10,744 nucleotides of DNA from Lactobacillaceae bacterium (GTDB taxonomy: Bacteria; Bacillota; Bacilli; Lactobacillales; Lactobacillaceae), in contig CADFHB010000018.1 in assembly GCA_902834055.1 (NCBI GenBank), positions 1-10,744 of the forward strand, read 5' to 3'. The notes beneath the pieces were generated by a model. That model worked only from the letters and a program-made list of their open reading frames with translations. It did not search any database and was not told the origin of the DNA. Made by a program: the position numbers and the translations under genes. Of the stretch, positions 1 through 7,866 are shown piece by piece; positions within the stretch are counted from its first letter, which is position 1, and each line of letters opens with the position of its first letter.

Positions 1-968
1 ATCAACGACCGGGCGTCAAGGTTATCTTCCGTGATCATTACCGCAGCATTCTTCCGTACGAGGGACTGGGCGTTTTTAACCTGGTGGTTAGCCGTAACGT
101 AGGGACTCGGAATCAGGATAGTTGGTACACCAAGCGCGGTAACTTCCGCAATCGTGGTTGCCCCTGCCCGTGAAACAAGCGCCGCCACCTTGGGCATCTT
201 CGCCGGCATGTCCTTGATATAAGGCACAACCTTAACGTTATCCGCAATTTGGACACCCTTCAGCTGTTCCTGAACCTGATCGTAGCGTTTTTGACCAGTG
301 GCAAAGATAACCTGGTATTTCCGCTTATTGAACTGCGGAATCGCGTCAACGACGGTCTTATTAATCTTTGGTGCGCCCTGGCTTCCCCCAAAAATCATCA
401 GGGTTGGGACGTCATCTTTAAGGCCGTAGCTCGTCCAGGAGAACTGGCTATCCGTTTGCGAAACCACCTGTTGGGCCCGGGGGTTACCAACCATTGTTAC
501 CTTTTCTTGAGGGAACTGGCTCCGGGCCGCCTCAAAGGCGATTGCAATCTCGTCAACGTAACGACTCAGAAACTTATTAGTGACCCCGACAACACTGTTT
601 TGTTCGTGAATAACCGTCGGGATATGGTGTTTGGCTGCCGCATATAGAACGGCCCCACTAACGTAGCCACCAGTTCCCAAAACAACGTCGGGTTTAAAAT
701 CCTTAATAATCGACTTAGCATGGTGGACCGACTTCAAGAAGAGGTAGACGGTCTTAAAATTTTCCAAAGAGAGGGATCGCTTGAAACCTTGCATTTTCAT
801 TGTTTCCAGCTTAATTCCTGCATCCGGAACAATCTTGTTTTCCAAACCACGGGTCGTTCCCACGTACAGGACCTCGGTCCCCGATTCAACCTGCTTAAGA
901 CGCTCAATTAATGCTAAGGCCGGATAAATGTGGCCACCCGTTCCGCCTCCAGAAACTAGTAAACGCAT
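1..968 (-). CDS. murG: UDP-N-acetylglucosamine--N-acetylmuramyl-(pentapeptide) pyrophosphoryl-undecaprenol GlcNAc transferase MurG (3' end cut by window)
   Basis: MurG is a GT28-family glycosyltransferase on the inner face of the membrane; it adds GlcNAc from UDP-GlcNAc to lipid I to make lipid II. The 322 codons present were translated by hand. They show the N-terminal glycine-rich loop GGGTGGH (residues 7-13), GTGGYVSG (98-105), HEQNS (121-125), GNP (161-163), the second-domain loop GGSQGA (194-199), [10 protein letters not shown] (266-275, UDP-GlcNAc site) and ANHQVKNAQ (293-301). Family members run to about 360-370 residues, so roughly 40-50 C-terminal residues lie left of the window. The ATG overlaps the murD stop by one base (TAATG), and an AGGAG ribosome site lies inside the last murD codons, so translation is probably coupled to murD. 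It is the last gene of the dcw operon seen here; divIB/ftsQ would be expected next. Confidence 0.97.
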   Translation of the reverse strand, partial: MRLLVSGGGTGGHIYPALALIERLKQVESGTEVLYVGTTRGLENKIVPDAGIKLETMKMQGFKRSLSLENFKTVYLFLKSVHHAKSIIKDFKPDVVLGTGGYVSGAVLYAAAKHHIPTVIHEQNSVVGVTNKFLSRYVDEIAIAFEAARSQFPQEKVTMVGNPRAQQVVSQTDSQFSWTSYGLKDDVPTLMIFGGSQGAPKINKTVVDAIPQFNKRKYQVIFATGQKRYDQVQEQLKGVQIADNVKVVPYIKDMPAKMPKVAALVSRAGATTIAEVTALGVPTILIPSPYVTANHQVKNAQSLVRKNAAVMITEDNLDARSL

Positions 969-2344
969 TAGTTATTCTCCTTTCGTCCAGTCAGCTTTTC
1001 AACAGCTTCAATAAAGCGGTCACCCCGCACCTCAAAGCTGGGGAACTGATCCCAGCTGGCGTTGGCCGGTGAAAGAAGGATTACGTCTCCCGGTTCACTA
1101 ACCTTCCAAGCTGCGGGTACCGCTGTAATAGCATTTTCACTCTCCAGGATTGTCGGAATGCCGGCTTGTTCAGCCGCGTCCTTCATCTTATCCTTGCACT
1201 GGCCAAAGACAATAATGGCCTTAACGTGTTTTTTAAAGTACGGTACGAGCCGTTCGAAGGTGTACCCCCGGTCTAAGCCGCCGGCTAACAGGATTACCGG
1301 CTGTTCAAAGCCCTGCAAGGCAACCTCAGTCGCTTCAATGTCGGTCGACTTTGAATCATTGTAGAAACGCCGCCCCTTGTAATCGAGCACGTACTGAAGA
1401 CGGTGGCGGACCCCACTGAAGGTCGTGAGGACACTGACGATATCTTCATTAGCGACCCCACTTAGCTTAGCAGCCGCAATTGCCGCCAGTGCATTTTCCA
1501 CGTTTTGGGGTCCAATCAGGCGGATATCCTTTGCCGCCATAATTCGTTCACCGCGCCAGTAAATATCACCATTTTCCTCGTATGAACCCTCATGACTCTT
1601 GTCTTGCCGTGAGAATGGAACAATAGTTGCTTGACTACGGCGGGCAATCTCTTGCCACTCGTCCCGGTCCCAGTTCATGATCAAAAAGTCGTCCTTGGTT
1701 TGGTTCCGGGTGATATTTAACTTAGCGTTAATGTAGTTTTCACGGGTCTTATGGTAGTCCAAGTGATTGGAGAAAATATTGGTAATAATCGCGATGTGGG
1801 GATGAATTGTCGGGGCCCCCAACAGTTGGAAGCTCGAGAGTTCCGTGACCAAGGTGTCATCAGGGCCCAGTTCTTCAGCAACCTTGCTAAAGGAAACCCC
1901 GATATTTCCAGCATACTTCACCGTATGGGTGGAACTTTTCGCTAGCATCAGCTGCGTTAAGGTTGTCGTCGTTGTCTTACCATTACTCCCGGTAACACTC
2001 ACCAGGTGGCCGTCAAAGATTTCCCAGCCTAACTCGGCTTCGGTGATGATTGGCGTCTTCTTCTCAACAAACTTGGCAACCAGGGGATTATCATACGGAA
2101 TACCCGGATTCTTGACTACCACGTCAAAGTCTTGGTCAGCTAGAGACAAGGGGTTACTCCCGGTGATGACGTTAATACCATCCGCCTTCAAATCGGCAAC
2201 CACTTGTGGATCCTTCGGCGTCTTCATATCGTTTGCCGTTACCTGCGCCCCAAGCTTAACAAGCAGGTGGGCAGCGTTTAATCCACTAATTCCAAAACCA
2301 ATCACGAGGGCCTTTTTCCCTTGATAATCTTCAATCTCTTTCAT
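968..2344 (-). CDS. murD: UDP-N-acetylmuramoyl-L-alanine--D-glutamate ligase MurD
   Basis: Cytoplasmic Mur ligase that adds D-glutamate to UDP-MurNAc-L-Ala using ATP. The 458-residue product has the normal family length. Visible are the N-terminal nucleotide-fold motif GFGISG (16-21), which binds the UDP moiety; the ATP loop GSNGKTT (119-125); ELSSFQL (168-174); NHLDYH (193-198); the lysine in NAKLN (K208), where the family has its carbamylated lysine; HRLQ (314-317) at the start of the C-terminal domain; NDSKSTD (329-335); LAGGLDRG (353-360); and [10 protein letters not shown] (425-434). All key motifs are intact. The ATG is preceded by a GGGAG ribosome site, 25 bp after the mraY stop. The 3' end carries the ribosome site for murG and overlaps its start by one base. 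Confidence 0.98.
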   Translation of the reverse strand: MKEIEDYQGKKALVIGFGISGLNAAHLLVKLGAQVTANDMKTPKDPQVVADLKADGINVITGSNPLSLADQDFDVVVKNPGIPYDNPLVAKFVEKKTPIITEAELGWEIFDGHLVSVTGSNGKTTTTTLTQLMLAKSSTHTVKYAGNIGVSFSKVAEELGPDDTLVTELSSFQLLGAPTIHPHIAIITNIFSNHLDYHKTRENYINAKLNITRNQTKDDFLIMNWDRDEWQEIARRSQATIVPFSRQDKSHEGSYEENGDIYWRGERIMAAKDIRLIGPQNVENALAAIAAAKLSGVANEDIVSVLTTFSGVRHRLQYVLDYKGRRFYNDSKSTDIEATEVALQGFEQPVILLAGGLDRGYTFERLVPYFKKHVKAIIVFGQCKDKMKDAAEQAGIPTILESENAITAVPAAWKVSEPGDVILLSPANASWDQFPSFEVRGDRFIEAVEKLTGRKENN

Positions 2345-2369
2345 CGTAACTCATTCTCCCGTTTTAAAT

Positions 2370-3341
2370 TTAACCAACTAACAAAATCGTGCTGACAGCA
2401 ATAACTGCCCCAATTAATCCAACAATCCAAAAGACAATATCGATCTTCCATTCACTCCACCCACACATTTCAAAATGGTGGTGAATTGGGCTCATCTTGA
2501 AGATCCGCTTACCAGTTAGCTTAAAGGAAGCTACCTGGAGGATTACACTAGCCGTTTCACAAACATAAACAATTCCAATGACCAGCAGCGACCATTCGTG
2601 GTGTAAGAGCAGGGAAACGGCCGCTAAAGAGGCACCAATTGCTAAAGATCCCATATCACCCATGAAAATCTTGGCCGGCTTGTGGTTGTAAGGGAAGAAG
2701 CCCAGCATGGTCCCAATCATTGCCAAACAGAAGAGGGCAATTTCTGGATAGCCCGGTTGGTTTAAGTTAACCAGGGCAATTACCAGGTAAGCCAAGAACG
2801 AAATGATCGATAGGCCACTGACCAGGCCATCCAACCCATCAGTCAGGTTAACGGCGTTAGAGAAGCCGACAATCCAGAAGATGATGAAAAGGCCGTACAG
2901 CCAGCCGTATTGGTTGGTTCCGAAGCCCATTTGAAAGCCTTCGTGCTGGTAAATTACGGTAAATACCATCGCCGCAATCACCTGACAGAGGGCTTTTTGC
3001 CAAGCTTTAAACCCTTCATTTTGGTGGTGGAAAATCTTAATACTATCGTCCCACATCCCAATCAGGCCGTAGACAACAAGAATCAACAGGAGGGCCCAGA
3101 GGGTATTGTCAATTAGCCCCCGCCAGGCAGCCACCCACAGGATCGTAACTACTGCCGAAATGATGAACAGAAAGCCCCCCATTGTCGGCGTTCCCGCCTT
3201 CTTGGCGTGCCAAGTTGGTCCCTCTTTTCTAATCTGTTGGCCCTCCTTCTTGGCCCGGAAATACCGAATCAACGACGGCATTAGCAAAAAGGTAATTAGA
3301 AACGCACTGATAAGCGTTAAAACACCACTTAATAGATTCAT
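2370..3341 (-). CDS. mraY: Phospho-N-acetylmuramoyl-pentapeptide-transferase MraY
   Basis: Polytopic membrane enzyme that moves phospho-MurNAc-pentapeptide onto undecaprenyl phosphate to make lipid I, the first membrane step of peptidoglycan synthesis. The 323 residues match the usual Gram-positive length of about 320-325. About ten hydrophobic segments alternate with cytoplasmic loops. Loop motifs are TPTMGG (51-56), the aspartate pair WDDS (97-100), NLTDGLDGL (165-173), FMGDMGS (226-232) and the histidine motif PIHHHFE (285-291). The aspartates and histidines match the catalytic and metal/substrate residues known for the family. The start is secured by a strong AGGAGG site close upstream of the ATG, 12 bp after the pbp stop. 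It lies between the septal transpeptidase and murD in the operon. Confidence 0.98.
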   Translation of the reverse strand: MNLLSGVLTLISAFLITFLLMPSLIRYFRAKKEGQQIRKEGPTWHAKKAGTPTMGGFLFIISAVVTILWVAAWRGLIDNTLWALLLILVVYGLIGMWDDSIKIFHHQNEGFKAWQKALCQVIAAMVFTVIYQHEGFQMGFGTNQYGWLYGLFIIFWIVGFSNAVNLTDGLDGLVSGLSIISFLAYLVIALVNLNQPGYPEIALFCLAMIGTMLGFFPYNHKPAKIFMGDMGSLAIGASLAAVSLLLHHEWSLLVIGIVYVCETASVILQVASFKLTGKRIFKMSPIHHHFEMCGWSEWKIDIVFWIVGLIGAVIAVSTILLVG

Positions 3342-3353
3342 ATTGTCCTCCTA

Positions 3354-5492
3354 TTACTGTTTATTTTGGTACTCAACAGTAAGGGTCTGGTGACCATTAA
3401 CCTTGCTGTTGGCTTTAATACTTTGTTTACTTACGTAACCACTACCGTGTTCAACCAGCTTGATATCCAATTCGTTAGCCAGTTGTTGGACGTCGGCCGC
3501 ACTCCAGCCACTTATGTCAGGCATCTGGTACTTGCCACCCGTATTAAGAATTACGCGCTGGTTTTTAAGAACCTGCTTGCCCGGTGCGGTTGACTGGTGA
3601 CGAACCTTCTTGCCATCACCAATTACCACTGGCTGAATATGCAGCTTGTTCAAGCGGTCAGAGGCAGCAGTTGGTGTTTGACCAACCACGTTGACCATCT
3701 TAATGACACTGCTACTTGCCCCCTGCTTATCTTCGAGCAGGCTCTTCATTACCGGCTTGAAGATCGATGCCATCTGCTTCGTTGCCGGTTGGCTCAGGTT
3801 CTTTGGTTGCCGTAATGTGATGTACATTACGTAACGCGGGTGCTTTGCGGGCGCCATCCCCGCAAAGGAGTAAAGATAGTTGGTATCACCATTGCTGTAA
3901 CCGTTGGCGCCCCCAATTTGAGCAGTCCCGGTCTTACCAGCGATACGGTGACCCTTTAACTGAAAGTCATGGCCTAAGCCCTTTTGATCATAGACAACTC
4001 CCTCCATGTAGCCGCGGACTTGCTTGGCCGTTGACGCCTTGATAGGGTGACCAACAACCTCCGGCTTAACGCGCTTAATAACCTTACCATCGGCGTTAAC
4101 GATTTTCTTGACGATGTATGGCCGCATCATCTTACCATTGTTGCTGACCGCGCTAAACGCCTGCAGCATTTGCATCTGGTTGACCGTAATCCCCTGACCA
4201 AAGGCGGTGTTCGCCTGTTCCAGGATCCCTTTGAACTGGGTAAAGCCGGAAACCTCATTGCCCATGCCAAGCACGTTAACCCGCTTGAGGAGGCCAAAGC
4301 GCCGGATATACTTCATCCATGTCTTTGCCCCCATGTTTTGTTCAATATGGGCAAAACCAACGTTACTGGACATGTCGAAGGCGTCCTTAAAGGAAATCAT
4401 CCCCCAGCCACTAGAGGACCAGTCGACGATTTTTCCGCCACCCATTGCCCAGGTTCCGGAATTAAAGGTGGCGTTCGGGTCAAAGTGCCCCGAGTCAATT
4501 GCCGCGCTTAAAGCCAGGATCTTCATTGTCGAACCGGGTTCATAGGCGTCCTGGACAAACATGTTCCGCCATACCGGATTCTTCGAGCGGAGAGTTGGCC
4601 GTTGGGTTGCGGCAACAATTCTCCCCGTCTTGGCATCCATCACAATTGCGGTGACGGCGTTTGGGTTGGCGGTCTTATATACGTTGTTGACCTTGCTCTC
4701 CAGCAGGTGCTGGGTCTGGGCATCAATGGTAGTATAAATGTCGTCACCATTAACGGCTTCCCGGGTAACTCCTTTCGAGTTAGCCAGCCGGTAACCGTAA
4801 ATATCCCGCTTATCTTGCCGCATCCCGTTTTTACCAGTCAGTTCCTTGTTAAAGTAACCTTCAAGACCGAGCTGACCAGAAAGGGTCGTCTGCCCGGTCT
4901 GAGCATTGACCTTGGGGCCCGCCATCCCAATAATTTGGGAGGCAAATTCCCCCTCTGGATATTGACGGGCGGGGGTCGCTACAAAGTTAATTCCCGGCAA
5001 GTGTTCCTGCTTGATCTTTTCCATTGTCGCCACTGATAAATTATTGCCGGCCGAGCCAAACTCAACCTGGTAGGGCTGGTTTTTAGCATCCAGGCGTTTC
5101 TTAATTTGTTTAGGCGTCATGTTCAAGTACTTGGCTAACACCCTGGCCGTCTTAGCCTTGTTCGTAACGTAAAGCGGTTTCCCCTTTGAAGACCGCTGGT
5201 TATGGTCCAAGACCGCATACATTGTGTATTTGCTGGTATCCGTTGCAATGGCGGTCCCCTTGCTGTCGTAAATATTGCCCCGTTTGGCCTGGATTATTTG
5301 CCGCTGGGTGTAGATCTGTTCTGCTTGCGACTTCAGGTTAACGTGCTGGACATCCTTATTAATCGCAATGTAAGCAAAACGAACGAAAAATAAGGAAAAT
5401 AATCCAATCGTGATTAGGAAAAGCCATTTCCCAAAGTTCCCCTGATTGCTATTATTTTTCTTACTCCTCGTTCGCTGTGGCTCTTTATTCAT
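3354..5492 (-). CDS. Septal class B penicillin-binding protein (PBP2x/FtsI-type transpeptidase with two PASTA domains)
   Basis: Division-specific D,D-transpeptidase that cross-links peptidoglycan at the septum. The 712-residue product has a basic cytoplasmic N-terminus, one membrane helix (about 23-44), a dimerisation/pedestal domain (about 65-250) starting near RGNIYD, and a transpeptidase domain. The active-site motifs are all present: STMK (321-324, nucleophile S321), SSN (375-377) and KTGT (520-523). Two C-terminal PASTA repeats follow (about 597-652 and 655-709), as in Gram-positive PBP2x proteins. In lactobacilli the gene is variously called pbp2x, pbpB or ftsI, so no symbol is forced. 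Its ATG overlaps the ftsL stop (TAATG). The only ribosome-site candidate, AAGGA, lies about 13 bases upstream, farther than optimal, which suggests translational coupling to ftsL, its divisome partner. No motif change that would itself indicate beta-lactam resistance is evident. Confidence 0.96.
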   Translation of the reverse strand: MNKEPQRTRSKKNNSNQGNFGKWLFLITIGLFSLFFVRFAYIAINKDVQHVNLKSQAEQIYTQRQIIQAKRGNIYDSKGTAIATDTSKYTMYAVLDHNQRSSKGKPLYVTNKAKTARVLAKYLNMTPKQIKKRLDAKNQPYQVEFGSAGNNLSVATMEKIKQEHLPGINFVATPARQYPEGEFASQIIGMAGPKVNAQTGQTTLSGQLGLEGYFNKELTGKNGMRQDKRDIYGYRLANSKGVTREAVNGDDIYTTIDAQTQHLLESKVNNVYKTANPNAVTAIVMDAKTGRIVAATQRPTLRSKNPVWRNMFVQDAYEPGSTMKILALSAAIDSGHFDPNATFNSGTWAMGGGKIVDWSSSGWGMISFKDAFDMSSNVGFAHIEQNMGAKTWMKYIRRFGLLKRVNVLGMGNEVSGFTQFKGILEQANTAFGQGITVNQMQMLQAFSAVSNNGKMMRPYIVKKIVNADGKVIKRVKPEVVGHPIKASTAKQVRGYMEGVVYDQKGLGHDFQLKGHRIAGKTGTAQIGGANGYSNGDTNYLYSFAGMAPAKHPRYVMYITLRQPKNLSQPATKQMASIFKPVMKSLLEDKQGASSSVIKMVNVVGQTPTAASDRLNKLHIQPVVIGDGKKVRHQSTAPGKQVLKNQRVILNTGGKYQMPDISGWSAADVQQLANELDIKLVEHGSGYVSKQSIKANSKVNGHQTLTVEYQNKQ

Positions 5493-5845
5493 TATCTATT
5501 AATGTTCCTTACGTTTGAATTTTTATCAGATAAACCGTACTTGTGAGCGGCCCGCTTTAAGCTGGCCTGACTAGTTAAAACAGCAATTTCTTGACGGTCA
5601 CTCGAATTACTGTTTTTTACTCGCGAAACACGGGACTGCAGGTCCTGCAGGTCGTGCTGACGATTATTAATAGAAATTTTAGTTGAAAGTAAGGTAATTA
5701 TCAACAGCAGGCTAATGGCACCACCCACAACCATCAGGGCCCGCTCTAACCGGTTCCACCCTTTCGGCTGCTGTTGCATTGCTGGTGCTTGCCTAACCTG
5801 CTTAACCTGTTGACTTTCGTATTTTCGTGCTGCATTCGAAACCAT
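5492..5845 (-). CDS. ftsL: Cell division protein FtsL
   Basis: Small bitopic divisome protein that pairs with DivIC/FtsB and DivIB and helps recruit and activate the septal synthase. From the chosen start it has 117 residues: a polar, glutamine-rich cytoplasmic N-terminus, one membrane helix (about 37-56, centred on GGAISLLLIITLL), then an extracytoplasmic segment with heptad-like leucines and valines predicted to form a coiled coil. Sequence conservation in this family is low, so position between rsmH and the PBP gene plus topology carry the call. A GTG three codons upstream (5854) is in frame, but it sits only about 2 bases from the AAGGA site. The ATG at 5845 has about 11 bases of spacing and is preferred. 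The stop codon overlaps the PBP start. Confidence 0.9.
   Translation of the reverse strand: MVSNAARKYESQQVKQVRQAPAMQQQPKGWNRLERALMVVGGAISLLLIITLLSTKISINNRQHDLQDLQSRVSRVKNSNSSDRQEIAVLTSQASLKRAAHKYGLSDKNSNVRNINR
5636..5653. repeat. 9-bp tandem duplication inside ftsL
   Basis: CTGCAGGTC occurs twice in direct succession. On the coding strand it gives the DLQDLQ stretch just after the membrane helix, within the predicted coiled coil. It keeps the frame, and is probably a small in-frame duplication tolerated by the helix. Confidence 0.7.
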
Positions 5846-5859
5846 TGTATCCACTGTCC

Positions 5860-6810
5860 TTAATCTTTAATTTTTTCAATAATGCGCAACTTGGCACTGT
5901 GTGCTCGATGATTATTAGCTAACTCCTGCGCACTAGGTAGAATTGGCTTCTTATTAACTAGTTTGAACTTCGGCGTCATCCCGGCTGGAATAACCGGTAG
6001 GCCCTGTGGAAGGTCAGCAGCCAAAGACGATTTTTCCCGAAACATCGTCTTCACAAGCCGGTCCTCCAGTGATTGGAAAGTGATTACGCTGATCCGGCCC
6101 CCAACGTTCAAAAGGTCAAAGGCTTGCTCAAGTGACTCCTCCAATGCACCGAGCTCATCGTTAACCGCGATCCGAATGGCCTGAAAGCTTTTCTTTGCGG
6201 GATGCCCGCCGTGGCGTCGCGCCGCCGCTGGGATTCCCTCTTTAATGACGTCAACCAGTTCAAAGGTCGTCCGAATCGGCTGACGGCTGCGTTGCTGTTC
6301 AATTTTACGGGCAATCTGCTTAGCAAAACGCTCTTCACCGTACCGGTAAAGAATCCGAACCAATTTTTCGTATGGCCAGTCATTCACCACATCCATCGCC
6401 GACAGTTCCTGGTCTTGGTTCATCCGCATGTCCAGGGGGGCATCTAGCTTATAGCTAAACCCCCGCTGGGCGTCATCAAACTGGGGTGAAGACACACCCA
6501 GGTCATATAAGACCCCATCAACTGTAGCAACTCCCTGCTTAGCCATTTCCCTCTTCAGGTTACGGAAATTATCCTCAATTAAGGTTAGCTTTCCCGCGCT
6601 AATCTGGTCCGCAAGTGCTGCCTTGTTGTAATCAATGGCGGTTCTGTCCTGGTCAAACGAAAAAAGGTGGCCGGAATCGAGTTGTTTTAAGATTGCACTG
6701 GTATGGCCGCCCCCACCGAGGGTTGCATCAACATACTTTCCGGCTGGGTTAATATCTAAACCAGCAACGGCCTCTTTTAGTAGAACCGTTATATGTTTAA
6801 ACTCGGCCAT
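5860..6810 (-). CDS. rsmH: 16S rRNA (cytosine(1402)-N(4))-methyltransferase RsmH (MraW)
   Basis: S-adenosylmethionine-dependent enzyme that methylates N4 of C1402 in the decoding centre of 16S rRNA. The 316 residues match the family length of about 310-320. Motifs are [10 protein letters not shown] (6-15), the SAM loop [10 protein letters not shown] (28-37), FDQD (52-55), YDLGVSSPQ (102-110) and the RGFSY...LDMRM signature (116-130); further on there is a [14 protein letters not shown] block and the ITFQSLEDR block near the C-terminus. The ATG is preceded by a GAGGTGG ribosome site and lies 16 bp after the mraZ stop. A ribosomal RNA modifier in a division operon is typical of the dcw cluster. 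Confidence 0.98.
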   Translation of the reverse strand: MAEFKHITVLLKEAVAGLDINPAGKYVDATLGGGGHTSAILKQLDSGHLFSFDQDRTAIDYNKAALADQISAGKLTLIEDNFRNLKREMAKQGVATVDGVLYDLGVSSPQFDDAQRGFSYKLDAPLDMRMNQDQELSAMDVVNDWPYEKLVRILYRYGEERFAKQIARKIEQQRSRQPIRTTFELVDVIKEGIPAAARRHGGHPAKKSFQAIRIAVNDELGALEESLEQAFDLLNVGGRISVITFQSLEDRLVKTMFREKSSLAADLPQGLPVIPAGMTPKFKLVNKKPILPSAQELANNHRAHSAKLRIIEKIKD

Positions 6811-6826
6811 TCAAATCCACCTCATC

Positions 6827-7255
6827 TTAAAAATCAATCTCTAAATCCTCAGCAATTTCATCAAAGTTTTCGGCCGTATCGCCAGAGTAACTCTGCCAAC
6901 GATCCGCACTCCAAATTTCAAAGCGGTTTGATACCCCAATAATCACGCAATCCTTCGTCAATTTGGCATGCTGACGTAATACTGGTGGAATGTTCACCCG
7001 TCCCTGCTTATCAAGGACGCATTCGGTAGCCGCCGAGTAAAGGAAGCGCACAAATGCCCGCGCGTCCCGCTTTGTTAGCGGTAGCTTCTTCAGTTTGGCT
7101 TCTAAACTCTGCCATTCGGTTTGAGGGTAACCAAAAAGGCACCCGTCTAGTCCCCTTGTGATGACAAACGGTGTCCCTAATTGATCACGGAATTTAGCGG
7201 GAATGATCAAGCGCCCTTTTGAGTCAATAACATGCTTGTATTCACCCATTAGCAC
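6827..7255 (-). CDS. mraZ: Transcriptional regulator MraZ
   Basis: MraZ is a ring-forming DNA-binding protein of the AbrB/SpoVT swapped-hairpin superfamily that binds repeats upstream of its own gene and controls the dcw operon. From the chosen start the product has 142 residues, the usual length. The two half-domains show their signature DxKGR-like motifs: [13 protein letters not shown] (11-23) and [13 protein letters not shown] (82-94). The start is set at a GTG (7253-7255), giving an MLMGEY N-terminus that lines up with the MFMGEY start common in Firmicutes MraZ. A G-rich ribosome site (AGGGGGGA) lies about 6 bases upstream. A longer in-frame reading to 7297 would run through that site and the promoter; an ATG two codons inside (7249) is the other option. 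Confidence 0.96.
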   Translation of the reverse strand: MLMGEYKHVIDSKGRLIIPAKFRDQLGTPFVITRGLDGCLFGYPQTEWQSLEAKLKKLPLTKRDARAFVRFLYSAATECVLDKQGRVNIPPVLRQHAKLTKDCVIIGVSNRFEIWSADRWQSYSGDTAENFDEIAEDLEIDF

Positions 7256-7260
7256 GACAA

Positions 7261-7268
7261 TCCCCCCT
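7261..7268 (-). promoter_or_regulatory. G-rich ribosome binding site of mraZ
   Basis: The run AGGGGGGA on the minus strand ends about 5-6 bases before the GTG at 7255. It fits a Shine-Dalgarno role and decides the mraZ start, because the longer open frame would place it inside the coding sequence. Confidence 0.6.
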
Positions 7269-7272
7269 AAAA

Positions 7273-7307
7273 CCACTTTATAGGAACAGTCTACCACATT
7301 CCCCCAC
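7273..7307 (-). promoter_or_regulatory. Putative MraZ operator: three GTGG repeats
   Basis: On the minus strand, GTGG-core repeats occur at 7307-7304 (in AAGTGG), 7297-7294 (in ATGTGG) and 7276-7273 (in AAAGTGG). The first two are 10 bp apart and the third lies 21 bp further on, so all three fall on about the same face of the helix. Tandem G-rich repeats with helical spacing upstream of mraZ are the known binding sites of MraZ in other bacteria. Autoregulation of this operon is therefore likely, though the assignment here rests on sequence pattern only. Confidence 0.6.
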
Positions 7308-7318
7308 TTCTCACCATG
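7288..7318 (-). promoter_or_regulatory. Candidate promoter of the mraZ-dcw operon
   Basis: Reading the minus strand, TAGACT (7293-7288) preceded by TG one base upstream forms an extended -10 element. The -35 region about 17 bp upstream (TGGTGA) is poor, which extended -10 promoters tolerate. Transcription would start near 7281, giving a leader of roughly 25-30 nt. The GTGG repeats flank and overlap the element, so a bound MraZ ring would be placed to block RNA polymerase. The start point is inferred, not shown. Confidence 0.4.
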
Positions 7319-7332
7319 GTATTTTCACAAAT

Positions 7333-7364
7333 AAAAAAAGCAACCAGCAGATTGTACCAGTTGC
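7333..7364 (-). terminator. Intrinsic terminator after the DUF3397 gene
   Basis: On the minus strand, GCAAC...GTTGC (7364-7340) forms a stem of five Watson-Crick pairs, extendable to nine with three G-U pairs, around a 7-base loop. It is followed directly by seven T's (7339-7333). It lies about 20 bp after the DUF3397 stop and before the mraZ promoter, so it separates the two units. The plus strand has no T-run after the hairpin, so it acts in one direction. Confidence 0.7.
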
Positions 7365-7383
7365 CAAAATAAAAAATTAATTA

Positions 7384-7737
7384 TTAAATTAATGGTAACG
7401 CGCCGGCAAACAATGACAGGGCAAATGTAATCACCGCAATTACCATTGACGAATACCAGAATGGTGGCCAGAAACGGCGGTACAAGAATTCATGGTTATG
7501 GACAACCTGAAGAACAATCAAGATCAGTGACCACAGCATCCAAACGGCGATGGGAAAGGCAATCCAGTAGTAACCCAGGTTCCAACATGCCAGGACCCAG
7601 AAGAGGATTACCGTGCAAATCCGCCACTCCTGTTGGTGACGCTGGGCGTGAAAGAGCCGCCGCGCTAAATACCTTACTCCCACGTAAATGAGGATAATAA
7701 GAACTTGTAAAAACACTTTCTGATAGTTAATAAACAC
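7384..7737 (-). CDS. DUF3397 family small membrane protein
   Basis: The 117-residue product is almost entirely hydrophobic, with about four predicted membrane helices (near 8-27, 40-57, 59-80 and 95-115). Short basic stretches lie between them (RYLARRLFHAQRHQQ at 22-36; EFLYRRFWPPFW at about 83-94). The EFLYRRFW segment and the position directly upstream of mraZ match the DUF3397 family found next to the dcw cluster in lactobacilli and relatives. Its function is unknown; the location suggests a cell-envelope or division role, but that is inference. The start is a GTG with an AAGGA site about 9 bases upstream; no ATG is available near the N-terminus. It appears to be its own transcription unit, with a terminator after it and a divergent gene before it. 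Confidence 0.82.
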   Translation of the reverse strand: MFINYQKVFLQVLIILIYVGVRYLARRLFHAQRHQQEWRICTVILFWVLACWNLGYYWIAFPIAVWMLWSLILIVLQVVHNHEFLYRRFWPPFWYSSMVIAVITFALSLFAGALPLI

Positions 7738-7771
7738 CCTACTTATTCCTTTCCAGCGATGAGATAAGTCA

Positions 7772-7780
7772 AGTTTACCA
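7772..7780 (-). promoter_or_regulatory. Candidate extended -10 promoter of the DUF3397 gene
   Basis: The minus strand reads TGGTAAACT here: TG, one base, then TAAACT as a -10 hexamer, about 35 bp upstream of the GTG start. No good -35 box is seen 17-18 bp upstream. The call is tentative and rests on the need for a promoter in this short divergent gap. Confidence 0.35.
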
Positions 7781-7799
7781 TAAAAGAACCTGCTAAAGT

Positions 7800-7829
7800 T
7801 TGAAATCTATCTTCAACTTGCGTTAAACT
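7800..7829 (+). promoter_or_regulatory. Candidate promoter of the DUF4044 gene
   Basis: TTGAAA (7800-7805) and TAAACT (7824-7829) are separated by 18 bp and point rightward into the small gene at 7867. Four of the six -10 bases match the consensus and the -35 box is good. Transcription would start near 7836, leaving a leader of about 30 nt. Confidence 0.45.
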
Positions 7830-7866
7830 ACATACAGTCAACAAAGCTGAAAGGCAGGAATCCATA

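Noticed and set aside
249..647. Plus-strand open frame of 132 codons at the left edge
   Set aside because: The minus strand here translates into intact MurG with all its motifs; the plus-strand frame is incidental.
1845..2324. Plus-strand open frame of 159 codons opposite murD
   Set aside because: It is antisense to conserved MurD motifs, including the ATP loop, and its product is not recognisable.
4047..4511. Plus-strand open frame of 154 codons opposite the PBP gene
   Set aside because: It is a shadow of the transpeptidase domain, with no family resemblance and no start context.
5846..5854. GTG start three codons upstream for ftsL
   Set aside because: The ribosome site lies only about two bases from this GTG, too close for initiation. 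The ATG at 5845 has suitable spacing.
7281..7286. TATAAA-like sequence near 7277-7282 as the -10 box of mraZ
   Set aside because: Seventeen bases upstream lies a G-run with no -35 resemblance, and the box would put the transcript start almost on the ribosome site. The extended -10 at 7288-7293 is better placed.
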